Shown piece by piece: positions 44,050 to 51,456 of a stretch of DNA of 64,000 bases. Position 1 is the stretch's first letter. Each line of letters begins with the position of its first letter. The DNA lies in NCBI RefSeq assembly GCF_900239345.1, contig NZ_OESZ01000001.1, positions 124,001 to 188,000 on the forward strand, given 5' to 3'. This stretch comes from Tenacibaculum dicentrarchi. GTDB lineage: Bacteria; Bacteroidota; Bacteroidia; Flavobacteriales; Flavobacteriaceae. The position numbers and the translations under genes are program-made. Below the pieces are notes generated by a model. It worked only from the letters and a program-made list of their open reading frames with translations. It did not search any database and was not told the DNA's origin.

Positions 44050-45081
44050 ATGCAACTGTACAATAAATTAAGCGCTAATGAGCGTGCTGCTTTAATCGAT
44101 GAAGCAGGGAAAGACCGTATTACTATTTCATTTTATCAGTATTATAAAATAGAAAACCCTCAACTTTTTAGAGATAAATTGTTCTTAGAATGGAACGAAT
44201 TAGATGTTTTAGGTAGAACCTACGTTTCTTACGAAGGAATTAACGCCCAAATATCTGTTGCTTCTGAAAATTTCTTAGCATTAAAAGAGCAATTAGATGC
44301 TATTTCATTTTTGAAAGATATTCGATTAAATGTAGCTGTTGAACATAACAATAAATCGTTTTTAAAACTAAAAGTAAAGGTTCGTAAAAAAATTGTTGCT
44401 GATGGTTTAAATGATGAAACTTTTGATGTAACCAACAAAGGTGTGCACTTAAATGCCAAAGATTTTAATGAAATGCTAGCAAACCCAAACACGGTTTGTG
44501 TAGATATGCGAAATCATTACGAAAGTGAAATTGGTCATTTTGACGGTGCAGTAACACCCGATGTTGATACTTTTAGAGATTCATTAGATATTATTGAACA
44601 AGATTTAAAAGATAACAAAGAAGATAAAAATCTATTGATGTATTGTACTGGTGGAATCCGTTGCGAAAAAGCATCGGCATATTACAAACACAAAGGTTTT
44701 AAAAATGTTTTTCAGCTAGAAGGCGGAATTATTGAATATACGCGTCAGGTAAAAGATGAGGGAATCGAAAATAAATTTATCGGTAAAAATTTTGTTTTTG
44801 ACCACAGAAGAGCTGAACGAATTACCGATGATGTAGTTTCTAATTGTCATCAATGTGGGAAATCTTGCGATAATCACACCAATTGTGCCAATGAAGGTTG
44901 TCATTTATTGTTTATTCAATGTGATGAATGTGCTGAAAAAACAGAAAATACCTGTTCAACCGATTGTCAGGAAATTATTCAATTATCTTGGGAAGAACAA
45001 AAAGCCTTGCGAAAAGGTACACATGCTAGTAATAAAATCTTCAAAAAAGGACGCTCTGAAGTGCTAAAATTCAAGAAATAA
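44050..45081 (+). CDS. trhO: tRNA uridine(34) hydroxylase TrhO (rhodanese family)
   Basis: A 343-residue protein with an N-terminal acylphosphatase-like domain (about 1-115), a rhodanese domain (about 130-235) with catalytic loop CTGGIRCE (C199, C205), and a C-terminal Cys-rich zinc-like domain (HQCGKSCDNHTNCANEGCH and following CDEC, CSTDC). TrhO uses O2 to form 5-hydroxyuridine at tRNA position 34. The stop codon overlaps the start of the U32 gene (shared A), so translation is coupled to a gene for what looks like the alternative pathway. Confidence 0.94.
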   Translation: MQLYNKLSANERAALIDEAGKDRITISFYQYYKIENPQLFRDKLFLEWNELDVLGRTYVSYEGINAQISVASENFLALKEQLDAISFLKDIRLNVAVEHNNKSFLKLKVKVRKKIVADGLNDETFDVTNKGVHLNAKDFNEMLANPNTVCVDMRNHYESEIGHFDGAVTPDVDTFRDSLDIIEQDLKDNKEDKNLLMYCTGGIRCEKASAYYKHKGFKNVFQLEGGIIEYTRQVKDEGIENKFIGKNFVFDHRRAERITDDVVSNCHQCGKSCDNHTNCANEGCHLLFIQCDECAEKTENTCSTDCQEIIQLSWEEQKALRKGTHASNKIFKKGRSEVLKFKK

Positions 45082-46328
45082 TGCAAAAAATAGAATTAAT
45101 GGCACCTGCTGGTAACTTCGAATCGTTACAGGCTGCCTTAGATAATGGTTGTGATTCTATCTATTTTGGGGTAGAGCAATTGAATATGCGCGCTAGAGCA
45201 ACCGTGAATTTTACCTTAGATGATTTAGACGAAATTTCAAAACGTTGTTCAGAAAAAGGAGTTAGAACCTATTTAACTTTAAATACTATTGTATATGACC
45301 ATGATTTATCAATTGTAAAAACCTTGATAAATAGTGCTAAAAAAGCAAATATTACAGCCGTAATCGCTATGGATCAAGCGGTAATTGCCATGGCAAGAAC
45401 TGCACAAATGGAAGTGCATATTTCAACACAAATTAATATTACAAACATTGAAACTGTGAAGTTTTACGCAATGTTTGCCGATACAATTGTATTGAGTAGA
45501 GAACTTAGTTTGCGTCAGGTAAAAAGTATTACTGAACAAATTGAAAAAGAAGCTATCAAAGGACCTGCAGGACGTTTACTCGAAGTTGAAATATTCGGAC
45601 ACGGTGCTTTATGCATGGCGGTTTCGGGTAAATGTTATATGAGTTTACATTCGCATAATTCATCAGCAAATAGAGGTGCTTGTAAACAAAACTGCCGTAA
45701 AAAATATACCGTAATTGACCAAGAATCTGGTTTCGAAATGGAATTAGATAACGAATATATTATGTCGCCAAAAGATTTATGTACTATTGATTTTCTTGAC
45801 CAAGTTGCCGATGCAGGAATTAAAGTCCTAAAAATTGAAGGACGAGGAAGAGCGCCTGAATATGTAGCGAAAGTGATTAAATGTTACCGAGAAGCAATTG
45901 ATGATATTGCCAAAGGAACTTACAGCAAAGAAAAAGTTATCGGCTGGATGCAAGAACTTGAAAAAGTATACAATCGTGGGTTTTGGAATGGCTATTATTT
46001 AGGGCAAAAATTAGGCGAATGGAGTAAAGAACCTGGTTCACATGCTACTCAGAAAAAAGTATATCTTGGTAAAGGAATGCACTATTTTTCAAAAGCTGAA
46101 ATTGGACAATTTAAAATTGAAGCCTACGACCTAACAATTGGCGATACCATTTTAATTACAGGACCTACTACAGGCGCTCAAGAAATGGAATTAAAAAGTA
46201 TGTTTGTTGATGATAAAGAAGCACAAACAGCCACTAAAGGAGATGAAGTTACCATGAAATTAGACTTCAAAATTCGTGCTTCGGATAAATTATATAAAAT
46301 TGTAAAAACTGAATTTGCTAAAAATTAA
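45081..46328 (+). CDS. trhP: U32 family protein, TrhP-like tRNA 5-hydroxyuridine synthase
   Basis: A 415-residue protein of the U32 family. The signature ExFxxG-type segment EIFGHGALCMAVSGKCYMS (C178, C185) and further Cys at 201, 205 and 234 are candidate Fe-S ligands; EGRGRAPEYVAKVIKCYREA is also typical. A small beta-barrel domain closes the C-terminus. In E. coli the relative TrhP makes ho5U34 using prephenate, without O2. The assignment to TrhP rather than RlhA or a protease-like member rests on its position directly after trhO and before a ferredoxin gene, so the symbol is likely but not certain. Confidence 0.88.
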   Translation: MQKIELMAPAGNFESLQAALDNGCDSIYFGVEQLNMRARATVNFTLDDLDEISKRCSEKGVRTYLTLNTIVYDHDLSIVKTLINSAKKANITAVIAMDQAVIAMARTAQMEVHISTQINITNIETVKFYAMFADTIVLSRELSLRQVKSITEQIEKEAIKGPAGRLLEVEIFGHGALCMAVSGKCYMSLHSHNSSANRGACKQNCRKKYTVIDQESGFEMELDNEYIMSPKDLCTIDFLDQVADAGIKVLKIEGRGRAPEYVAKVIKCYREAIDDIAKGTYSKEKVIGWMQELEKVYNRGFWNGYYLGQKLGEWSKEPGSHATQKKVYLGKGMHYFSKAEIGQFKIEAYDLTIGDTILITGPTTGAQEMELKSMFVDDKEAQTATKGDEVTMKLDFKIRASDKLYKIVKTEFAKN

Positions 46329-46371
46329 CAAGATAAATTTATATAATTTAAAGATAAAAAAAAGACAATAA

Positions 46372-46602
46372 ATGGTTGTAATTACATTGCAAAGAAAGAA
46401 ATGTATTGGTTGTAACTATTGTGTAGAAGTTGCACCTGCACAGTTTCAAATGTCTAAAAAAGATGGGAAATCAGTACTGTTACATTCTTTAGAAAAAAAA
46501 GGTTTTTTTACGATAAAAAATCCTGACGATAGTATTTTTGAAGCATCATTAGAAGCTAAAAAAGCTTGTCCTGTTAAAATTATTGAAGTAAAACAACGTT
46601 AA
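46372..46602 (+). CDS. Small [4Fe-4S] ferredoxin
   Basis: A 76-residue soluble ferredoxin. The cluster ligands read C-x2-C-x2-C in KCIGCNYCVE with a distal Cys-Pro in KKACPVKII, the plan of a single-cluster ferredoxin; the fourth near ligand of two-cluster types is absent. It lies 43 bases after the U32 gene on the same strand. It probably supplies electrons or cluster support to the tRNA hydroxylation reaction, by analogy with the need of U32 hydroxylases for Fe-S proteins. Immediately after its stop lies a truncated MITE-like element. Confidence 0.88.
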   Translation: MVVITLQRKKCIGCNYCVEVAPAQFQMSKKDGKSVLLHSLEKKGFFTIKNPDDSIFEASLEAKKACPVKIIEVKQR

Positions 46603-46608
46603 AATAAA

Positions 46609-46848
46609 AAATTGTATCGAGAACTTTTTTATCATCTAAATAAAGATAAAAGAATTGAAATTCTCGATACAATTTTAATTCCTTTTAGTCATTAAAATCA
46701 ATCAAATTGACAAGAGTTATCAAAAAAAAAGCTAAAAACTACGGCAAATCAGAATGTAAAAATTAAGCTAACTAAATTGAGTTTGACAGATTCGATTTCT
46801 TATTTTTTGTTACATTTTTTTTAAAATAAAATTTAAATAGACTCTTAA
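46609..46848 (-). repeat. MITE-like element family B, copy 1 (truncated)
   Basis: Matches the copies at 51041 and 56442 on the minus strand: a terminal TAAGAGTCTATTTAAATTTTA end, ATAAGAAATCGAATC, GACTAAAAGGAATTAAAATTG and the ATTGTATCGAGAA / TTCTCGATACAAT hairpin. The distal end with the second terminal repeat is missing on the side of the ferredoxin gene. Its intact end overlaps the stop codon of the histidine kinase gene. Confidence 0.85.
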
Positions 46849-48650
46849 TACAAAGGTATTTTTAAAGAAACTTTTGTGCCTTTTGCCTTACCATTTTCGT
46901 CTAGCAAATCAATATAAATTAACGAATAATCATTTTGAAATTGTGTGGAAAAGTTTTTCAATCGCTCTTTGGTTAAGTAAATTCCTATTGATTTTCTATT
47001 TAACGTTTTATTATTTTTAATTCTAAGCGCTTCTCTTCTACCAATACCATTATCTTCTATTTCAACTTTAATAAACTCTTCACCTATTTTAAAAATAGAT
47101 ATTTCTAATTTTTTACTTCCTTTTTTTGACGATAATCCATGCCAAATTGCATTTTCTAGAAAAGGTTGTAAGATTAATGGAGGAACTTTAATTCTATCTA
47201 AATTTACAGATTCGTTAATATTTTGAGTATATGTTATAGCATTTGAAAGTCTAATATTTTCAATACTCATATACAAATTCATTGTTTTGAGTTCTTCATT
47301 TAAAGTAACTTCTTTTATTATGGTCGACTCTAAAATGTTACGCATTAATTTTGAAAATTTATTCAAATAATACACCGCATTTTTTTGTTCGTTATTAATA
47401 ATATATAATTTAATCGAATTCAGGGCATTAAACACAAAGTGAGGATTCATTTGAATTCTTAACGTTTTTTGCTCTAACAGTAATATTTGTTTTTCATTTT
47501 TCAACAAACGCTGTCTGTATATTGAATATAATAAAAAGCCAAAAAAAGCAAGCAACATTAATACTATAATTAAAATATTTCTATTTCGAATGTGTTTTAT
47601 TTTAGCTATTTTATTTTCAATCGCTAATTTTTTTATTTTATTAGCACTTACTTCAACATCGTATTTATTAATAAGACTATTTACATACCGAATATTCTTA
47701 TCATTAAATGTTTTTTTTGCTATTTCTATTGATTTTTGATAATAATTTAGTGCTTGTTTATAATTTTCTGTTTGTTTATTTAATTCTGATAAATGCTCAT
47801 AACAACTTTCTAAAATTGATACGTTATTGTTTTTCAATCCTATTTCTAATGATTTATCTAAGTAATAATTAGCCTTTTTATATTTTTTTAATTTTAAAAA
47901 CACCCAACCTAAACTATTATATACTTTTGATAAAATATCACTATTAGCCAATTTTTCAGCAAGTGTTAAAGTTTCTATTAAACAAGTATGAGCTGCTTTA
48001 TATTTCCTTTTTAAAATTAAAACATTAGCTATACTATTATGACAAATTACTGTAATTAGCTTATCTTCATCCTCTGTATTATAGGCTAACGATTTTTTAA
48101 AATCAGCTAATGCTTTATCTAAATTTCCAATTTTTTGATATGTAACTCCTCGCTGTTGATAAGTGACTGCTAAACCACTAATATCTCCTATATTTTTTTG
48201 TATAGGAATCGATTGATTAAATAAATCTAAAGCTCTTTCATATTGTTTTAAAGATACATAAATGATAGCAATACTATTTATTGCAATACTAGTACTTCGT
48301 TTAACATCGCTGTTTTGATTTTTTGTGTTAGGTACAATATCTAACACTTGTTGATGATAATTTAAGGCTTCTCGAAGGTTATCTTGTTGGCTATAAAAAT
48401 TCCCTATCTGATTTAATATTTCAAGTCTTTTTGCATTATTTTTTGCTATTATAGCTTCTTTTAATGCTCTTTCAAGTCTTTCTATTTCTTCATATGTAAA
48501 TAGCTTATCTTTAAGGTATTTTTTAATTTTAAAAAAAGTGAGTTCTTTTTTATCTATAGTATTTGAAAGTATAGTGTCACTATTTTTTTCTGCGAAGCAA
48601 GTATATATTGTACACAGGAAAAAGAAAACTATAAAACCGATTATTTTCAT
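46845..48650 (-). CDS. TPR-containing sensor histidine kinase (LytS/YehU-like)
   Basis: A 601-residue kinase: signal peptide (1-20), about six to seven TPR units in the periplasm (70-340), one membrane helix (358-377), a short coiled coil, and a His_kinase domain with H404 in QMNPHFVFNALNSI, followed by an HATPase with PPLILQPFLENAIWHGL and GIGRREA. It pairs with the LytTR regulator encoded ten bases upstream. The stop codon TAA is part of the end of the adjacent repeat element, so the last residues may reflect an insertion at the gene end. Confidence 0.93.
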   Translation of the reverse strand: MKIIGFIVFFFLCTIYTCFAEKNSDTILSNTIDKKELTFFKIKKYLKDKLFTYEEIERLERALKEAIIAKNNAKRLEILNQIGNFYSQQDNLREALNYHQQVLDIVPNTKNQNSDVKRSTSIAINSIAIIYVSLKQYERALDLFNQSIPIQKNIGDISGLAVTYQQRGVTYQKIGNLDKALADFKKSLAYNTEDEDKLITVICHNSIANVLILKRKYKAAHTCLIETLTLAEKLANSDILSKVYNSLGWVFLKLKKYKKANYYLDKSLEIGLKNNNVSILESCYEHLSELNKQTENYKQALNYYQKSIEIAKKTFNDKNIRYVNSLINKYDVEVSANKIKKLAIENKIAKIKHIRNRNILIIVLMLLAFFGFLLYSIYRQRLLKNEKQILLLEQKTLRIQMNPHFVFNALNSIKLYIINNEQKNAVYYLNKFSKLMRNILESTIIKEVTLNEELKTMNLYMSIENIRLSNAITYTQNINESVNLDRIKVPPLILQPFLENAIWHGLSSKKGSKKLEISIFKIGEEFIKVEIEDNGIGRREALRIKNNKTLNRKSIGIYLTKERLKNFSTQFQNDYSLIYIDLLDENGKAKGTKVSLKIPLY

Positions 48651-48660
48651 AAAAGCAGTT

Positions 48661-49395
48661 CTAAAATTTTTCTAAAAAATCTGATTTCTTTTGACGAGAA
48701 ACAGGGATTCTATGGTTATCTTCTAAAATAACATATCCGTCCGATTTTATAAACTGTTTTAATTTATTTAAGTTGATAATAAATGAATTGTGAATTCTAA
48801 AAAAATGCTCTTCAGGAAGTAGTGCATTTATTTCTTTTAATTTTTTTGTTACTACAATTTTTCTATTATTAATAGTATGAATTGTGCAATAATTACCATC
48901 AGACTCTACAAACACAATTTCCGATTGTTTTAAAAAAATTAGTTTTCCATCGGTATTGATTGTAATTTTTCTTTTGTTGAACTTTTTATTAAAATTAGAA
49001 AGTATTTGTTCAATTTTTTCACTGCTATTACTTTTTTCATGGTAATTTTTAACCCTATTTAATGTTACCTCTAAATCATCAGAATCTATGGGTTTTAATA
49101 AATAATCAATTGCATCATTTTTTAAAGCCTTTATAGCATATTCACTATAAGCAGTTGTAATAACAATGGCAAAATCTTTTTTATCTAATTTTTCTAACAA
49201 TTGAAAACCGTCCATTGTTGGCATTTCAATATCTAAAAAAAGACAATCAATCGGATTATTGTTAATATATTTTATAGCTTGTTCTGCTTGAGTAAATGTT
49301 TGTATAATTTCTAAATCATCGTTAAAACTAGACAATTCCCACAAAAATCCTTCTATTGCCTTAGGCTCGTCATCAACAATTACAGCTCGTAACAT
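48661..49395 (-). CDS. LytTR family response regulator
   Basis: A 244-residue regulator: receiver domain (1-120) with acidic pocket D8-D9, phospho-acceptor D55 in LFLDIEMP, T81 and K101, and a C-terminal LytTR DNA-binding domain (about 140-244) with VESDGNYC, FFRIHNSFIINL and the RIPVSRQKK recognition segment. It should be phosphorylated by the TPR kinase downstream and bind paired direct repeats. A TATATTTG -7 box (49412-49419) lies just upstream with no clear TTG. Such repeats are found about 110 bases upstream, at 49507-49540. Confidence 0.94.
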   Translation of the reverse strand: MLRAVIVDDEPKAIEGFLWELSSFNDDLEIIQTFTQAEQAIKYINNNPIDCLFLDIEMPTMDGFQLLEKLDKKDFAIVITTAYSEYAIKALKNDAIDYLLKPIDSDDLEVTLNRVKNYHEKSNSSEKIEQILSNFNKKFNKRKITINTDGKLIFLKQSEIVFVESDGNYCTIHTINNRKIVVTKKLKEINALLPEEHFFRIHNSFIINLNKLKQFIKSDGYVILEDNHRIPVSRQKKSDFLEKF

Positions 49396-49506
49396 ACATC
49401 AAAATTTACCTCAAATATAATCGATATTAGGCTAAATAAAAACACAAAAAGCTGAAAAACACTATTTAAAAAAAGAGGTTGAGATAAAAATTAAAATAGA
49501 AACCAA

Positions 49507-49540
49507 TTATACATAAATTGATACCATTTATACATAAGTT
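49507..49540 (+). promoter_or_regulatory. Candidate LytTR regulator binding site (paired direct repeats)
   Basis: TTATACATAAATT (49507-49519) and TTATACATAAGTT (49528-49540) are direct repeats whose starts lie exactly 21 bp apart, two helical turns. LytTR regulators such as AgrA bind paired direct repeats with this phase. The site lies 112 bp from the LytTR gene and about 25 bp upstream of a plus-strand -7-like box. Confidence 0.45.
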
Positions 49541-49577
49541 CTTTTTTCTGATGTCTTTTTAAAAGATATTTGCGCCA

Positions 49578-49672
49578 CATATAATATACTTGAAAATCAA
49601 TTTTGATAAATTGGGGGATTAATCAAAAATGATAATAAATAAAAGCATCACTTTAGAGTGATGCTTTTTTAT
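49578..49672 (+). ncRNA. Candidate small RNA of about 95 nt
   Basis: A -7-like box GATATTTG (49565-49572, one mismatch) with a poor -33 region lies downstream of the paired repeats. The predicted RNA has a stem TTTTGAT/ATCAAAA closing a 14-base loop with GGGGG (about 49600-49627), then a strong terminator hairpin (49641-49670) with a T-run. No plus-strand gene lies upstream to need that terminator. The alternative is a second terminator for rpmA on the minus strand. Confidence 0.35.
49641..49672. terminator. Intrinsic terminator (plus strand; possibly bidirectional)
   Basis: AAAAGCATCACT, loop TTAG, AGTGATGCTTTT and a T-run. The plus strand has the longer T-run; the minus strand also has T-rich sequence (TTTTATTTATT). 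Confidence 0.8.
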
Positions 49673-49698
49673 GTAAAAAATTTTAAATTTAGCACATA

Positions 49699-49732
49699 AA
49701 AAAGCTCAAACAATAAATTGTTTGAGCTTTAA
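49699..49732 (-). terminator. Intrinsic terminator of rplU-rpmA
   Basis: AAAGCTCAAACAAT and its complement around a two-base centre, with a T-run on the minus strand, 20 bases after the rpmA stop. Confidence 0.8.
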
Positions 49733-49752
49733 TATATGTAATCAGAAATTTC

Positions 49753-50013
49753 TTAAGCCTCGAAAGGAACTATAGAAACGTATGATCTGTCATTTCTTTT
49801 CTTTCTAAAAGCAACAACACCATCAACTTTAGCGTGTAAAGTATGATCTTTCCCCATGTAAACATTTTTACCTGGATTGTGCGTTGTACCTCTTTGACGA
49901 ACAATAATATTACCTGCAATAGCAGCTTGTCCTCCAAAAATCTTTACTCCTAATCGTTTCGATTCTGATTCTCTACCATTCTTCGAACTACCGACACCTT
50001 TTTTATGAGCCAT
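49753..50013 (-). CDS. rpmA: 50S ribosomal protein L27
   Basis: An 86-residue ribosomal protein with the conserved N-terminus [18 protein letters not shown], which reaches the peptidyl-transferase centre, and [15 protein letters not shown] in the body. There is no Firmicute-type N-terminal cleavage extension. It follows rplU by 36 bases, the usual order. Confidence 0.97.
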   Translation of the reverse strand: MAHKKGVGSSKNGRESESKRLGVKIFGGQAAIAGNIIVRQRGTTHNPGKNVYMGKDHTLHAKVDGVVAFRKKRNDRSYVSIVPFEA

Positions 50014-50049
50014 CTTATTTTGATTTTTTTAGATTAAACTTGTACGAGA

Positions 50050-50685
50050 TTATTTTTCAATTCCTCCGTCTAACTTGTCTTGTAACACTTTTAATACATC
50101 CCACTCACCATCAGCAGCTAATTGTGCTTGTTTTGGCCAAGTAGTAGTAACTAAGTGAGATAAACGAGAACTAGCTTCTACTAAAATTTTACTTAATGTA
50201 GCTGGGTCTTGTTTTGCAACTTTCGCAAAAGTATCAATTCCTGCGTTCACTAAAGCTTGAGCAGCTTTAGGTCCAGCACCTTCAATCTTTGTTAAATCAT
50301 CAGCTTTAGAAGCTTTTTTTGCAGCTTTCTTTGGTGCAGCTTTAGCAGCCTTTGGAGCAGCTTTAGAAGTTCCAGAAGCAACGATAGATTCAACTTGAAT
50401 TTCAGTTAAATACTGTCTGTGTCCGTTTTTCTTTTTGTAACCTTTTCTTCTTTTCTTCTTGAAAACGATTACCTTATCACCTTTTAAGTGACGTAATACT
50501 TTTGCAGTTACTCCTGCACCTTTTATAGCTGGGGCGCCAATAGTTACGTTACCATTGTCTGCAATTAGCATAACGTTCTCAAATGTTACATTTGATCCTT
50601 CTGCGTCTTGTAAACGGTGTACGAATACTTTTTGGTCTTTTGCTACTTTAAATTGCTGCCCTGCTATCTCTACGATTGCGTACAT
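50050..50685 (-). CDS. rplU: 50S ribosomal protein L21 with C-terminal helix-hairpin-helix extension
   Basis: A 211-residue protein, about twice the usual L21 length. Residues 1-103 are a normal L21 ([33 protein letters not shown]-rich end). Then comes an Ala/Lys/Pro linker (about 107-130) and a compact domain (about 131-211) with [21 protein letters not shown], a helix-hairpin-helix form like those in DNA- or RNA-binding proteins. I recall this extension from other Bacteroidota. The gene leads the rplU-rpmA operon, with a full-consensus promoter and a hairpin at the predicted mRNA 5' end. Confidence 0.95.
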   Translation of the reverse strand: MYAIVEIAGQQFKVAKDQKVFVHRLQDAEGSNVTFENVMLIADNGNVTIGAPAIKGAGVTAKVLRHLKGDKVIVFKKKRRKGYKKKNGHRQYLTEIQVESIVASGTSKAAPKAAKAAPKKAAKKASKADDLTKIEGAGPKAAQALVNAGIDTFAKVAKQDPATLSKILVEASSRLSHLVTTTWPKQAQLAADGEWDVLKVLQDKLDGGIEK

Positions 50686-50717
50686 ACTTTTTGTTTTGCG
50701 TTATTAGTTTACATTTT

Positions 50718-50767
50718 CCTCATGAAAATGAGGCTGCAAATATACGTTGTATAAAAATAACAAACAA
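50718..50767 (-). promoter_or_regulatory. Promoter and 5'-terminal leader hairpin of rplU
   Basis: On the minus strand TTG (50765-50767), 20 bp, TATATTTG (50737-50744). A 6-bp hairpin CCTCAT-TTTC-ATGAGG (50718-50733) starts at about the predicted transcription start, so it would form the very 5' end of the roughly 45-nt leader. Confidence 0.6.
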
Positions 50768-50878
50768 TCTAAAGCTCAGAAAATTACTACTAATTTGCAT
50801 CAAAACAAGTATTTACTTCTTAAAAAAGTAATAATAACCTATCTATCAAAACATTTCAATTGATACTTACTTTTTGTT

Positions 50879-50969
50879 TGGAGCTATTTCCCGCTTTCCG
50901 CACTCGCTCTTTTTTGAAAAAAAATCAAAAAAGGAGCTCAAACAATTGCTACAATCGGGGCTAAGCATC
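50879..50969 (-). repeat. Dispersed structured repeat family A, copy 3
   Basis: Reverse orientation. Read on the minus strand it runs TAGCCCCGATTG, TTTGAGCTCC plus T-run, A-run plus GAGCGAGTGCGGAAAGCGGG, nearly as in the copy at 57854. The 3' end is slightly different (AAATAGCTCC in place of AAATTGCTTC). Confidence 0.85.
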
Positions 50970-51040
50970 ACCATCATATTTAAGATATTTCAACATTATT
51001 TTACAACTTTTAAAATCATTTTTCAACTTAAATAACCTAA

Positions 51041-51333
51041 TAACCTGTTTAATTTCATCTGAAAAAAATTGTAACAGAATAATAAGAAATCGCATCGGTC
51101 AACCTGAATTCATTTCAGGTTCGCATCCTGATTTGCCGTAGTTCTCCCCCTTTTTTTTTGATGATTCTTGTCAATTCGAGTGATTTTAATGACTAGAAGG
51201 AATTAAAATTGTATCGAGAATTTGAATTCTTTTATGTTAATGAATTTCATGCTAAAAAAGTTCTCAATACAATTTTTTTGAAGGAAAAAAATCACTCGAA
51301 CTCACAGTTCATTTAATTTTTAAACAGACTCTA
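51041..51333 (+). repeat. MITE-like element family B, copy 2 (most complete)
   Basis: About 293 bp. The ends AACCTGTTTAATTT and AATTTTTAAACAGACTCT are inverted repeats of each other. Inside are two nested inverted repeats: TTCGAGTGATTTT (51175-51187) with AAAATCACTCGAA (51288-51300), and ATTGTATCGAGAA (51208-51220) with TTCTCAATACAAT (51261-51273). The right half could therefore fold into a hairpin of about 126 nt. No open frame of useful length is inside. Confidence 0.85.
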
Positions 51334-51456
51334 ACATAAAAATCACAAAAAAATGTTAAAAAATAACCTTATTAAAATCTAGATATCATAATATGTAACA
51401 AACATCTTAACTTCACGTCCTATATAAAAATCAGTTAAAAACTAAAAAAAATATCC

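Larger units (their letters stand above)
49396..49752. other. Intergenic region between LytTR regulator and rpmA (357 bp)
   Basis: Contains the regulator's -7 box, a pair of 13-bp direct repeats, a weak plus-strand promoter, a candidate small RNA with terminator, and the rpmA terminator, listed separately. No protein gene longer than ten codons is convincing. Confidence 0.6.
50686..51456. other. Intergenic region between rplU and the M16 protease genes (771 bp)
   Basis: Holds the rplU promoter and leader hairpin, a family A repeat (minus orientation) and a complete family B MITE-like element. The remaining roughly 120 bases before the protease ATG are AT-rich; I see no clear promoter or gene in them. 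Confidence 0.7.

Noticed and set aside
46609-46848. The hairpin ATTGTATCGAGAA/TTCTCGATACAAT as the ferredoxin terminator
   Set aside because: The same hairpin recurs inside the other element copies away from gene ends, so it belongs to the repeat; it may still act as a terminator secondarily.
49630-49662. A ten-codon ATG-started frame (MIINKSITLE) within the candidate small RNA
   Set aside because: It runs into the terminator hairpin and is too short to support; chance is likely.
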